Assembly: GCF_000427465.1 (NCBI RefSeq)
Contig: NZ_ATYB01000014.1
Location: 3,165,058 to 3,229,057, forward strand
Direction of reading: 5' to 3'
DNA length: 64,000 nucleotides
Source of the DNA: Sinorhizobium arboris LMG 14919
GTDB taxonomy: Bacteria; Pseudomonadota; Alphaproteobacteria; Rhizobiales; Rhizobiaceae
Position 1 is the stretch's first letter. Every line of letters starts with the position of its first letter. The translations under genes were made by a program, and so were the position numbers. Below the pieces are notes generated by a model, which was not told the DNA's origin, did no database searches, and was given only the letters and a program-made list of their open reading frames with translations. Positions 27,065 to 36,761 of the stretch are shown one piece after another.

Positions 27065-27874
27065 ATGCAGCCGAACGATCTCGACCGCATCGCTCGACAG
27101 ATCCGCCTTCGCGATCTGCAAGCGGTTTTCGAAGCCGGCGCCGGCCACATCGGCGGGGAGATGTCCGCCATAGACATTCTGGCGGCGCTTTACTTTCGCG
27201 TGCTGCGCATCTGGCCCGAACAGCCGAAGCATCCGGAGCGCGACCGTTTCGTGCTGTCGAAAGGCCATGTGGCGCTGGCGCTCTATGTTACGCTGGCCAA
27301 GCGAGGCTTCATTCCGGAGGAAGAGATCAGCACGTTCCTGAAGCCGCATTCGCGTCTCAACGGGCATCCGAACTGCACCAAGGTGCCCGGCGTTGAGACC
27401 AATACCGGCCCGCTCGGCCATGGCCTGCCGGTGGCGGTCGGCATGGCGAAGGCCGCAAAGCTGACGAGCGCGAAATACCACACCTATGTGTTGACCGGCG
27501 ACGGCGAGATGCAGGAAGGATCCAACTGGGAGGCCATCGCGTCGGCCGCGCAATTCGGTCTCGACAACCTGACCCTGATCATCGACCACAACCGCTTCCA
27601 GCAGGGCGCGACTCTGGAGGACACCAACAATCTCGCCCCATTCCCCGCCAAACTCGAAGCCTTCGGCTGGGATGTGACCGAGATCAACGGCAATGCCATG
27701 GAAGAGATCGTTCCGGCGCTGGAAAAGCGCGGCAGCCGCCCGCACTGCATCGTCGCTCATACGAACAAGGGCCACGGCATATCCTTCATGCAGAACAAGG
27801 TCGACTGGCACCACAAGGTGCCGAATGCCGAACAATACAAGATTGCCATGGCTGAGCTTTCGGAGGCCCTGTGA
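27065..27874 (+). CDS. Transketolase, N-terminal (TPP-binding) subunit
   Basis: A 269-residue half-transketolase with the thiamine-diphosphate/Mg site GDGEMQEGSNW (Gly145-Asp146-Gly147) through LIIDHNRFQQ (Asn176), and substrate-site motifs GAGHIGGEMSAIDIL and LSKGHVALALY. The pyrimidine-binding and C-terminal domains are encoded by the next gene. Split transketolases occur in archaea, clostridia and some sugar-catabolic clusters. First gene of the rightward operon, with GAGG before the ATG. Its presence beside a kinase and importer points to a dedicated ketose-phosphate step. Confidence 0.92.
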   Translation: MQPNDLDRIARQIRLRDLQAVFEAGAGHIGGEMSAIDILAALYFRVLRIWPEQPKHPERDRFVLSKGHVALALYVTLAKRGFIPEEEISTFLKPHSRLNGHPNCTKVPGVETNTGPLGHGLPVAVGMAKAAKLTSAKYHTYVLTGDGEMQEGSNWEAIASAAQFGLDNLTLIIDHNRFQQGATLEDTNNLAPFPAKLEAFGWDVTEINGNAMEEIVPALEKRGSRPHCIVAHTNKGHGISFMQNKVDWHHKVPNAEQYKIAMAELSEAL

Positions 27875-28842
27875 TGAACGCCGTGACACCTTCTGCCGAG
27901 CTGCACGACTGCCGCGACGCCTTCGTTGCCGTGCTGGAGCGCCTGGGCGCGGACAACCCCAGGATCGTGGCCGTCTGCAACGACTCCGTCGGCTCCTCGA
28001 AGCTCGGCGGTTTCAAGTCCAAATGGCCCAATCGACTCGTCAATGTCGGCATCGCCGAACAGAACATGGTCGGTGTCGGCGCCGGCCTCGCCAATGGAGG
28101 CCTGCTGCCCTTCGTCTGCGGTGCCGCCTGCTTTCTGACCGGCCGGTCGCTGGAGCAGATCAAGGCCGATATCGCCTATTCCAACGCAAACGTGAAACTC
28201 GTCGGCATTTCCTCCGGCATGGCCTATGGCGAGCTTGGGCCCACACACCACTCCATCGAAGATTTCGCCTGGACGCGCGTGCTGCCGAACCTTCCGGTCA
28301 TCGCGCCATGCGACTCGATCGAGACCGCCGCAGCCGTCGAATGGGCCGCCCGCTTCGACGGTCCGGTCTTCCTGCGCCTGTCACGCGTCGGCGTTCCGGA
28401 TCTGCTGCCCGCCGACCACACATTCGAACTGGGCAAGGCCAACCTGCTGCGCGACGGCGACGCGGTCACTCTCGTCGCCAACGGCACGGTGACACACCGC
28501 ATGATGAAAGCCGCCGATCTGCTGGCGGCAGAGGGTATCGAGGCACGCGTGCTGAACATGGCGACGGTCCGTCCGCTCGATGCGGATGCCGTCGTGGCCG
28601 CCGCCCGCGAGACCGGCGCGATACTGACTGCGGAAGAGCACTCCACCTTCGGCGGCCTCGGTTCGGCCGTCGCCGAATTCGTCGTGGCCGAAGCCCCCGT
28701 GCCGATGAAGATCCTCGGCGTTCCGGGCATTTTTGCCCCAACTGGGTCAGCCGAATTCCTGCTCGACGAATTCGGCATGTCCCCTGCCGCCATTGCCGAG
28801 GCGGCCGTTGTACTGATTGCACGGAAGCCTTCCCGCGCATGA
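27874..28842 (+). CDS. Transketolase, C-terminal subunit
   Basis: A 322-residue partner of the preceding gene. It carries the pyrimidine-binding domain (RLVNVGIAEQNMVGVGAGLA, with the catalytic Glu that activates TPP) and the C-terminal transketolase domain (VTLVANGTVTHRMMKAADLL to STFGGLGSAVAEF). The start ATG overlaps the stop of the N-terminal subunit (TGATG), ensuring coupled synthesis; a GTG one codon earlier is also in frame. The active site should form at the heterodimer interface. Confidence 0.92.
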   Translation: MNAVTPSAELHDCRDAFVAVLERLGADNPRIVAVCNDSVGSSKLGGFKSKWPNRLVNVGIAEQNMVGVGAGLANGGLLPFVCGAACFLTGRSLEQIKADIAYSNANVKLVGISSGMAYGELGPTHHSIEDFAWTRVLPNLPVIAPCDSIETAAAVEWAARFDGPVFLRLSRVGVPDLLPADHTFELGKANLLRDGDAVTLVANGTVTHRMMKAADLLAAEGIEARVLNMATVRPLDADAVVAAARETGAILTAEEHSTFGGLGSAVAEFVVAEAPVPMKILGVPGIFAPTGSAEFLLDEFGMSPAAIAEAAVVLIARKPSRA

Positions 28843-28916
28843 TCATGCGCGTTTAGGTTCGTGCCGGGCGCGGCAATCCTCCTGCCGCGCCCCCAATTCC
28901 CGCATCCGGAGCCGCC

Positions 28917-30386
28917 ATGACGACCGCCATTCTCGCCATCGACCAGGGCACCACGAATTCCAAAGCCGTGCTCGTTTCGACGACCGGTGAGATCCTCTCG
29001 CGCGGCGCGTCTCCGGTCGGAATCGAACACCCGCAGCCCGGCTGGGTGGAACAGAACCCGCTGCGTATATGGGAATCGGTTCAGGAGGCGATTGCGGCCT
29101 GCCTGCAGGCGGGACCGCCGGCCGATATCCTCGGACTCGCGATCTCCAACCAGCGCGAGTCCGTCACCGTCTGGGATGCCGCCACCGGCAAGCCGCTCGG
29201 CCCGGTGGTGAGTTGGCAATGCCGCCGCAGCGCGCCGGCCTGCGCAGACCTCACCGCGGCAGGCCATACCTCGCGCGTCCAGGCGCTCACCGGTCTCCCC
29301 CTCGACCCGATGTTTCCGGGCCCCAAGATGAAATGGCTGCTCGATCGCGTGCCGGCGGGACACGCGTTCCGGCTGGGCACGATCGACGCCTGGCTCATCC
29401 ACTGCTTCACGGATGGCGCCGTCCATGCCTGCGATGCCGCCAATGCAGCGCGCAGCCAACTCTACGACCTCAACGGCCAGGTCTGGAGCGACGAGCTCTG
29501 CGAGCTGTTTGGCGTGCCGAAAACCGCCCTGCCCGAAGTGCGCGACAGCGCCTCGTTCTTCGGCAAGACGAAGAATGTCCCGGGTCTCAGGGATGGCATT
29601 CCGATCGCCTCCGCCATAGGCGACAGCCATGCCGCGCTCTTCGGCCACGGTGCCTTCACTCCCGGCGACGGCAAGGTAACCTTCGGCACCGGCTCGTCGG
29701 TCATGACGACCTTGCCGCACTTCATCGCGCCCGAGCAGGGTATCACGACGACGATCGCCTGGTCGATCGACGGCCGGCCGACCTATGCCTTCGAGGGCAA
29801 TATTCTCGTTTCGGCCGCGGCCCTCCCGTGGATGACCGAAATGCTCGGCCTAACCGATGTGCAGGCCCTGATCGATCTCGCCGCCACCGCCGAGCCGGGC
29901 GGGCCGGGTTTCGTGCCGGCCTTCGTGGGCCTCGGCGCACCCTATTGGCAGGCCGATGCGCGGGCGCTGTTTTCCGGCATCACATTCAACACGACGCGCG
30001 CTCAGATGGCACGAGCGGTGACGGATTCGATGGCCTTCCAGGTCCTCGACGTTTTCAAGACGATGTCTGCGCAGTCGCCGGCGCCGCTTGGTCGCCTCTA
30101 TGCGGATGGCGGGCCGAGCAGGAACACCTTCCTGATGCAATGCGTGGCCGATACGCTGAACCATGTCATCACGCAATGCGATGCGCCGGAGGCCTCCGCC
30201 CTCGGAGCGGCCTATCTGGCGGGACTGTCATTGGGCGTGTGGCCCGATCTCACCGCTGTCGCTTCCCTGCCGCGCGCCGGCAATCCTCTCTTCCCGCGGA
30301 CCTCCGACGCTGCAGAAAGGCTTCTGGTATGGCAGGACGCAATCTACCGCTCGACCGTTCCGGGTCCTTCATCTATGAGTGAATAA
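28917..30386 (+). CDS. FGGY-family carbohydrate kinase
   Basis: A 489-residue sugar kinase with the N-terminal ATPase motif AIDQGTTNSKAV (Asp9), GLAISNQRESV, the substrate-side FRLGTIDAWLIH and C-terminal FGGY signatures (GKVTFGTGSSVM, YADGGPSRNTFLMQ, ASALGAAYLAGL). It resembles glycerol/xylulose kinases. Within this cluster it probably phosphorylates a ketose made by one of the dehydrogenases, giving the transketolase substrate. The start has GGAG upstream. It lies 74 bases after the transketolase pair. The stop codon is inside the operator-like dyad that precedes the regulator gene. Confidence 0.9.
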   Translation: MTTAILAIDQGTTNSKAVLVSTTGEILSRGASPVGIEHPQPGWVEQNPLRIWESVQEAIAACLQAGPPADILGLAISNQRESVTVWDAATGKPLGPVVSWQCRRSAPACADLTAAGHTSRVQALTGLPLDPMFPGPKMKWLLDRVPAGHAFRLGTIDAWLIHCFTDGAVHACDAANAARSQLYDLNGQVWSDELCELFGVPKTALPEVRDSASFFGKTKNVPGLRDGIPIASAIGDSHAALFGHGAFTPGDGKVTFGTGSSVMTTLPHFIAPEQGITTTIAWSIDGRPTYAFEGNILVSAAALPWMTEMLGLTDVQALIDLAATAEPGGPGFVPAFVGLGAPYWQADARALFSGITFNTTRAQMARAVTDSMAFQVLDVFKTMSAQSPAPLGRLYADGGPSRNTFLMQCVADTLNHVITQCDAPEASALGAAYLAGLSLGVWPDLTAVASLPRAGNPLFPRTSDAAERLLVWQDAIYRSTVPGPSSMSE

Positions 30387-30395
30387 AAATTCACT
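30378..30395. promoter_or_regulatory. Candidate SorC-type operator 3 (perfect dyad before the regulator gene)
   Basis: AGTGAATAAAAATTCACT has perfect 7-bp arms (AGTGAAT/ATTCACT) around AAAA. It overlaps the kinase stop codon and ends 13 bases before the regulator ATG. Placement suggests autoregulation. Confidence 0.55.
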
Positions 30396-30408
30396 GCTGG
30401 AGGCCCCC

Positions 30409-31359
30409 ATGGGACGGCTCAACGAGTTGCGACTGATTGCCCGCGTTGCCCAGATGTACCATATCGAAAGCAAGCGGCAGGCCGAGATCGCCGAGATCAT
30501 GCGCATGTCGCAGGCTACCGTTTCGCGCATGCTGAAGCGGGCCGAACAGGAGGACATCGTCCGTACGACGGTCATCCCTCCGCCGGGCACTTTCGCTGAA
30601 CTCGAAACCGCGCTTCGCGAGCGCTACGGTCTGACCGAGGCCATCGTCATCGACTGTTCCGAGGATCGCGACGGCGCGATCATGGCGCGGATCGGCGAAG
30701 CGGCAGCGCACTTCTTCGAAGTTACCCTGCAGCAGGACGAGATCGTCGGCGTCTCCAGCTGGAGCCAGACCATCCTGCGCATGGTGGACAACATCCACCC
30801 GCTGAAAAACGCCAAGGCCAAATACATCGTGCAGATTCTCGGTGGCATGGGCGACGCTTCGGTACAGACCCACGCCACGCAGTTGACGGCACGCCTCGCC
30901 AGGCTGACCGGCGGCGAGCCGAGACTGCTTCTCGTCCAGGGCATCACCTCCTCCCGCGAGGCAAAGCTCGTCATGCTGGCCGACCCTGTCGTGCGCGAAA
31001 CGATGGATCTTTTCGGCCGTCTCAGCCTCGCCATCGTCGGCATCGGCGCGGTGGAACCTTCCGAACTTCTCGCCCGCTCGGGCAATACCTTCTCCCGGCA
31101 GGAAATGGCGATGCTGCACGAGGCGGGTGCGGTCGGCGAAATTTCCTACCGGTTCTACGACAAGGACGGTAAGCCGGTGGAAACGCCGCTCAACGAGCGC
31201 GTCATCGGCATCTCGCTTGAGGACCTGCGCAAGGCGGATCGCGTCATGGCGCTTGCGGGCGGAGAATCCAAAACCCAGGCCATTGCAGGCGCCCTCAAAT
31301 TGGGCGTCATCGATGTGCTCGTCACCGACAAGTTCACAGCAGCCCGGCTCACGGCCTGA
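30409..31359 (+). CDS. SorC/DeoR-type sugar-binding transcriptional regulator
   Basis: A 316-residue regulator. The N-terminal helix-turn-helix (QAEIAEIMRMSQATVSRMLKRAEQ, about residues 24-47) is of the SorC family, and the rest is the sugar-phosphate-sensing domain (DEIVGVSSWSQTILRMV, GGMGD, ARSGNTFS, ALAGGESKTQAIAGALKLG). SorC proteins typically sense a phosphorylated sugar made by the pathway they control. The ATG at 30409 has GGAGG six bases upstream; an in-frame GTG at 30379 overlaps the kinase stop. Candidate operators carry the ATTCACT half-site. Confidence 0.88.
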   Translation: MGRLNELRLIARVAQMYHIESKRQAEIAEIMRMSQATVSRMLKRAEQEDIVRTTVIPPPGTFAELETALRERYGLTEAIVIDCSEDRDGAIMARIGEAAAHFFEVTLQQDEIVGVSSWSQTILRMVDNIHPLKNAKAKYIVQILGGMGDASVQTHATQLTARLARLTGGEPRLLLVQGITSSREAKLVMLADPVVRETMDLFGRLSLAIVGIGAVEPSELLARSGNTFSRQEMAMLHEAGAVGEISYRFYDKDGKPVETPLNERVIGISLEDLRKADRVMALAGGESKTQAIAGALKLGVIDVLVTDKFTAARLTA

Positions 31360-31404
31360 TCTGACGATCATTCCTGGCCTGCTGCGCATTATGGAGGAAA
31401 GACC

Positions 31405-32190
31405 ATGAGACGTTTCGCAGGCCGAACGGTTTTCGTCACCGGGGGCAACAAGGGAATCGGGCGGGGCATTGCAAAACGCTTTGCCGAAGAGGGGGCAAAG
31501 GTCGCGATCGCCGCGATCGAGAAGGACGCGTCCGCGGCCGCCGAGACGCTCGCCGGGGAAACCGGCGCCGATGTGATTGGGTTGACGCTGGATGTGACCG
31601 ATATTCGAGCCGTACAGGACGCCTATGGCGAGGCCGAGGCGAAGCTGGGCGCGATTTCCGTATCCGTCCAGAACGCGGGCGTCATCACCATCGCCAAGGT
31701 CGAAAACCTCACCGAGCGCGAGTGGGACCTCAATCTCGACGTGAACACGAAAGGGGTCTTCCTCTGCTGCCAGGAGGCCGTCCGCCGTTTTCGCGCCAGC
31801 GGCACCAAAGGGCGCCTCATCAACACCGCATCCGGCCAGGCCCGCCAGGGCTTCATCTACACTCCGCACTACGCCGCCTCGAAATTCGGCGTGGTCGGCC
31901 TGACGCAAAGCCTTGCCAAAGAGCTCGCCGGCGAGGGCATAACCGCCAACGCAATTTGCCCCGGCATCATTCACACCGAGATGTGGGATTACAACGACCG
32001 CGTCTGGGGCCAGATGCTCGGCGAATACGGCCCGGGCGAACTGATGGCCGAATGGGTCCGCGGCATTCCGATGGGGCGCGCCGGAACGCCGGCCGAAGTC
32101 GCGGCGCTGGTCGCATTCCTGGCTTCGGAAGATGCGGCTTACATCACCGGACAGACGATCAACGTCGATGGCGGCTTGATCATGTCGTGA
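31405..32190 (+). CDS. Short-chain dehydrogenase/reductase (sugar island, SDR 2)
   Basis: A 261-residue SDR with TGGNKGIG, NAG in VQNAGVITIAK, catalytic Ser in NTASGQAR, YAASK and the end INVDGGLIMS. HTEMWDYNDRVWGQMLG in the substrate loop resembles polyol (sorbitol- or threitol-type) dehydrogenases. GGAGGA precedes the ATG. It follows the regulator by 45 bases and closes the rightward operon. Together with SDR 1 it could perform two oxidations or serve two stereoisomers. Substrate unknown. Confidence 0.88.
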   Translation: MRRFAGRTVFVTGGNKGIGRGIAKRFAEEGAKVAIAAIEKDASAAAETLAGETGADVIGLTLDVTDIRAVQDAYGEAEAKLGAISVSVQNAGVITIAKVENLTEREWDLNLDVNTKGVFLCCQEAVRRFRASGTKGRLINTASGQARQGFIYTPHYAASKFGVVGLTQSLAKELAGEGITANAICPGIIHTEMWDYNDRVWGQMLGEYGPGELMAEWVRGIPMGRAGTPAEVAALVAFLASEDAAYITGQTINVDGGLIMS

Positions 32191-32243
32191 CCTTCAAGCG
32201 CCGCCGGACGGGATTTCGGCGCGTGATGTGACGGCGCGATGCA

Positions 32244-33497
<1,254 letters not shown>

Positions 33498-33645
33498 GAA
33501 GGCCTCTTCTTGGGTCCATTGCTACAGAGCGGAACGCGCACGGACCGCCCGAAACTGTCACTTTTCAGGTGGCGAAGGAACGCCCGCTTGTCAACGGCAA
33601 CATCACGCGCTGACGGCGAATTGATGGCAGCGGCTAAGCGATCCG

Positions 33646-34842
33646 TTACGAGTGCCCCTTGCTGTGATCCGCATGAACGGCGTGATGCGAAAGCAGGAGC
33701 ACCACGATGAACAGCACGGGAACGCAGGCGAAGATGATCGCAAAGCCGCTGTGTTCCGCGATGAAGCCGATCAATGAGGGCGCAAACAGCATGCCGGAAT
33801 AGCCCATGGTGGTCGCGACCGACAATCCTATGCCCGGCTGCAGCCCCGGCATGTTGCCGGCGGCCGAAAAGGCGATCGGCACCATGTTTGAGATGCCGAT
33901 GCCGGCAAGCGCAAAACCGAGAATCGCGAGAACGGCATTGGGAGCGAGACCGGCGAGCACCATGCCGACGAGAGCGGTCACGGTGCAGATGCGTAAGGTC
34001 AGAGTGGCGCCGAGCCGGTCGCGCACATGATCGCCGGCAAAGCGCATCGCCGCCATGGTCGCCGAGAAGGCGGCAAAACCGAAGCCCGAAAGCTCGACGG
34101 AGGCGCCGAGTTCATCCCTCAGATAAAGCGCACCCCAGTCGAGAACGGCACCCTCGGGCACCATCGAGAAAAGCGCCATAATGCCGATCAGCCAGGGCAG
34201 CGGTGTCATTGGCAGCCTGAGCTTCTCCCTGGTTGCTGCAGGATGCGGGCGGTCCGCAAGGATCATTGGCCAGGCAACCGCGAGTATCACAAGACACAGG
34301 CAGGTGACGGCGACCGCATGCGGCAGCACGCCGAAGCGCGCCATCAGAATGCCGCCGATCCCGGCGCCGATCAGCCCGCCGAGGCTCCAATAGGCATGGC
34401 ACGAGGACATGATCGCACGGCGCATCGCCTTCTCGACCTCGACGGCATTGGCATTCATGGCCACGTCCATGGCGCCGACGAAGCCGCCGAGCAGGAACAT
34501 GCCGAGTGCTGCCGTCCACAGATTCGGCAGGAGCGTCAGAAGGAGGAGCAGCGGCGAAAGGACGATCGCCGTGACCTTGACCACCTTCTGCGAGCCGAGA
34601 CGGGCGATGAAGCCGCCGGCAATCGGCATCAGCACGAGCGAGCCGATGCCGAATCCGAGGATGAGAAGGCCGAGAACGCTCTCGCCGATGCCGAGGCGCT
34701 CCTTGAACTCCGGGATTTTCGGCGCCCAACTCCCGGTGACGAAGCCGTTCATCAGGAACAGGAGGGACACGGCAAGCCTGTTTTTCGACATATAGCCCTG
34801 CCGGCCGACGGCTTTCGGGACGGAATCTGTGCGCTGATCCAT
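33646..34842 (-). CDS. MFS transporter
   Basis: A 398-residue membrane protein with 12 predicted hydrophobic segments. An N-terminal GSWAPKIPEFKERLGIGESVLGL and a middle SSCHAYWSLGGLIGAGIGG identify the MFS subgroup that includes YbjJ-like and FucP-distant transporters. Substrate unknown; related genes often sit with DeoR regulators and sugar phosphatases. GGAAGG lies seven bases before the ATG at 34842. The DeoR gene immediately upstream on the same strand is its likely regulator. Confidence 0.83.
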   Translation of the reverse strand: MDQRTDSVPKAVGRQGYMSKNRLAVSLLFLMNGFVTGSWAPKIPEFKERLGIGESVLGLLILGFGIGSLVLMPIAGGFIARLGSQKVVKVTAIVLSPLLLLLTLLPNLWTAALGMFLLGGFVGAMDVAMNANAVEVEKAMRRAIMSSCHAYWSLGGLIGAGIGGILMARFGVLPHAVAVTCLCLVILAVAWPMILADRPHPAATREKLRLPMTPLPWLIGIMALFSMVPEGAVLDWGALYLRDELGASVELSGFGFAAFSATMAAMRFAGDHVRDRLGATLTLRICTVTALVGMVLAGLAPNAVLAILGFALAGIGISNMVPIAFSAAGNMPGLQPGIGLSVATTMGYSGMLFAPSLIGFIAEHSGFAIIFACVPVLFIVVLLLSHHAVHADHSKGHS

Positions 34843-34873
34843 GGGTTAACCTTCCGCAGCCGGGTCGTCCGGC

Positions 34874-34920
34874 TCAATTGGTGATTTCGATGAGATTGCC
34901 GTCGGGATCGCCGATCACCG
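34874..34920 (-). pseudogene. Relic of the C-terminus of a VOC (glyoxalase/bleomycin-resistance) protein
   Basis: In the frame one base off the DeoR frame, the minus strand encodes VIGDPDGNLIEITN then a stop. DPDGNLIEI is the C-terminal signature of the VOC superfamily, including its metal-binding glutamate. No upstream VOC sequence exists, as the DeoR gene occupies it. It looks like the remnant of a deletion junction. Confidence 0.55.
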
Positions 34921-35697
34921 GTTGGGCTCCTTCGCAAGAACGACGTTCGCCCCTCCCGCCGTGAAGGCCGCGACCTGAGCATCCGGGGCATCCGCCTCGA
35001 GAACGAGCGTGGAGGCACCGTCTATCGCGACCACCATGTGCGGCGCTGCGGTACCGAGCTTCTCGGTCGTGACGGCCGCAAGCAGCGAACGGCTCCTCGA
35101 GGCGATCAGCCGCTTGAATTCGGCATCCTCGAAATGGAACGCGGTCAGCCCTGCTTCGGCATCTGCACCACAGGTTCCGAGAACCGCCAGATCCGGCCTC
35201 AGGAGCTCGGCATCGCGCTGCGCCCGCGCACCGACTGCCGCACCTACAGCGCGGTTCAGCGGGCCGCCGACGAGGATCACTTCGATGCCCGGCTTTTCCA
35301 TCAAGGCCGCGGCGATCAGCGGCGTATTGGTAACGATCGTCGCCGAGAGGTCCGGTCCGATCGCCCGTGCGATCGCCAGATTGGCGGAACCGGCATCCAG
35401 AAAGACGGTCATGCGCGGCCTCAGAAAGACGACCGCAGCCCGCGCCAGCGCCGCCTTCCGTTCCGGCTCACGGGATATCCGGGCCACAAGCGAACCCGCG
35501 TCGGGCGCAACCGGCAGCGCTCCGCCATAGACGCGCTCGCAAAGGCCGGCGGCGGCCATCTCGCGCAGGTCGCGGCGGACCGTATCTTCCGATACGCCGA
35601 ATTCGCGCGCGAGATCGGCCGCAAGCACCCGGCCCTCGGTTCTCAGCCTTTCCTGGATCAGGCTCTTTCTCTCTCGCAGAAGCAAATCGGCCGACAT
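34915..35697 (-). CDS. DeoR family transcriptional regulator
   Basis: A repressor of 260 residues: N-terminal DeoR helix-turn-helix (RVLAADLAREFGVSEDTVRRDL), then the phosphosugar-binding DeoR C-terminal domain (MTVFLDAGSANLAIARAI, TNTPLIAAAL, LLAAVTTEKLGTAAPH). The start at 35697 fits the family N-terminus MSADLLLRERK; the open frame extends to a GTG at 35748. The last residues (AKEPNR) run into the VOC relic, so the original terminus may have been altered. It is divergent from the amino-acid transporter and likely controls the downstream MFS gene. Confidence 0.87.
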   Translation of the reverse strand: MSADLLLRERKSLIQERLRTEGRVLAADLAREFGVSEDTVRRDLREMAAAGLCERVYGGALPVAPDAGSLVARISREPERKAALARAAVVFLRPRMTVFLDAGSANLAIARAIGPDLSATIVTNTPLIAAALMEKPGIEVILVGGPLNRAVGAAVGARAQRDAELLRPDLAVLGTCGADAEAGLTAFHFEDAEFKRLIASRSRSLLAAVTTEKLGTAAPHMVVAIDGASTLVLEADAPDAQVAAFTAGGANVVLAKEPNR

Positions 35698-35706
35698 CGT
35701 GGAAAC

Positions 35707-35723
35707 CGTGCATAAACGTGCAT
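35707..35723. promoter_or_regulatory. Direct repeat upstream of deoR-type gene, candidate operator
   Basis: CGTGCAT-AAA-CGTGCAT places two identical heptamers exactly 10 bases apart, one helical turn, 10 bases upstream of the regulator start. Another CGTG follows at 35737. Direct repeats are typical DeoR-family operators. Confidence 0.45.
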
Positions 35724-35967
35724 GAATCGATGGAAACGTGATTACCACTCCTGATCCGGGCTTTCAATCCCGTCTGCCGGAAAACTGCGGACTCGCTGCG
35801 GAACATTTCGCGTCGCCGCGTTTTGGGTGGAAATCGGTCCTTTTGAAGAAAAATCTTCATCGAAACGGTTCGGAATTGGTCTTTTATACGCTTGGAAACC
35901 GACCGGTTTATGCGAATCTCGCCGCAATCCGGATGACGGGCCGGAGAACCAGAACTGGAAAACAACG

Positions 35968-36741
35968 ATGAAACTTCTTCCGACGCTTTTTGCTGCCGCC
36001 CTCCTGCAACTTGCCGCCTTCGCACCCGCCGAAGCGGGACAGAACCTGGACGAGGTCAAGTCCGCCGGCGTTCTGAAGATCGGCACCGAGGGCACCTACG
36101 CCCCATTCACCTATCATGACGCGAGCGGCGCTCTCGTCGGCTTCGACGTCGAGATCGGCCAGGAAGTCGCCAAGCGTCTCGGCGTCAAGGCTGAATTCCT
36201 GGAAGGCAAGTGGGATGGCCTGATCGCCGGCCTCGACGCCAACCGTTACGACGCCGTCATCAACCAGGTCGGCATCACCGAGGAACGCAAGAAGAAATAC
36301 GACTTCTCCGAGCCCTATATCGCCTCCAAGGCCGTGCTGATCGTCCGCGGCGACGACGAGGAGATCAAGGACTTCGCCGATCTGAAGGGCAAGAAATCGG
36401 CGCAATCGCTGACCAGCAACTTCGGCAAGCTCGCGCAGGCCTCGGGCGCCGAGCTCGTCGGAACCGACGGCTTCGACCAGTCGATCCAGCTCGTGCTGAC
36501 CGGCCGTGCCGACGCGACCATCAATGACAGCCTCTCCTTCCTGGACTTCAAGAAGCAGAAGCCGGACGCCAACGTGAAGATTGCTGCCGAAAAGCCCGAC
36601 GCCGACTATTCCGGCATCATTATCCGCAAGGGCGAGCCGGAGCTGCTCGAGGCGATCAACAAGGCGTTGGCCGAGATCAAGGCCGACGGCACCTATGACA
36701 GGATTTCGCAAAAATATTTCGGAGCCGACGTTTCGAAATAG
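35968..36741 (+). CDS. Polar amino-acid ABC transporter, periplasmic binding protein
   Basis: A 257-residue exported protein. Signal peptide about residues 1-23 ending in APAEAG, then a type II (SBP_bac_3) fold: LKIGTEGTYAPFTYHD, GFDVEIGQEVAKRLGV, WDGLIAGLDANRYDAVINQVGIT and a C-terminal DRISQKYFGADVSK. Closest in style to cystine/polar amino-acid binding proteins such as TcyA/FliY. The start at 35968 follows the signal-peptide consensus, though the ribosome-binding site is weak. First gene of a three-gene transporter, with a palindromic repeat before the permease. Confidence 0.92.
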   Translation: MKLLPTLFAAALLQLAAFAPAEAGQNLDEVKSAGVLKIGTEGTYAPFTYHDASGALVGFDVEIGQEVAKRLGVKAEFLEGKWDGLIAGLDANRYDAVINQVGITEERKKKYDFSEPYIASKAVLIVRGDDEEIKDFADLKGKKSAQSLTSNFGKLAQASGAELVGTDGFDQSIQLVLTGRADATINDSLSFLDFKKQKPDANVKIAAEKPDADYSGIIIRKGEPELLEAINKALAEIKADGTYDRISQKYFGADVSK

Positions 36742-36761
36742 CTTTCGGAGGGCCGCGCATC

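Noticed and set aside
35799..35823. GGAAC followed by CGTTTT, possible EcfG promoter before the amino-acid transporter
   Set aside because: The spacer is only 14 bases, too short for the GGAAC-N16/17-CGTT consensus.
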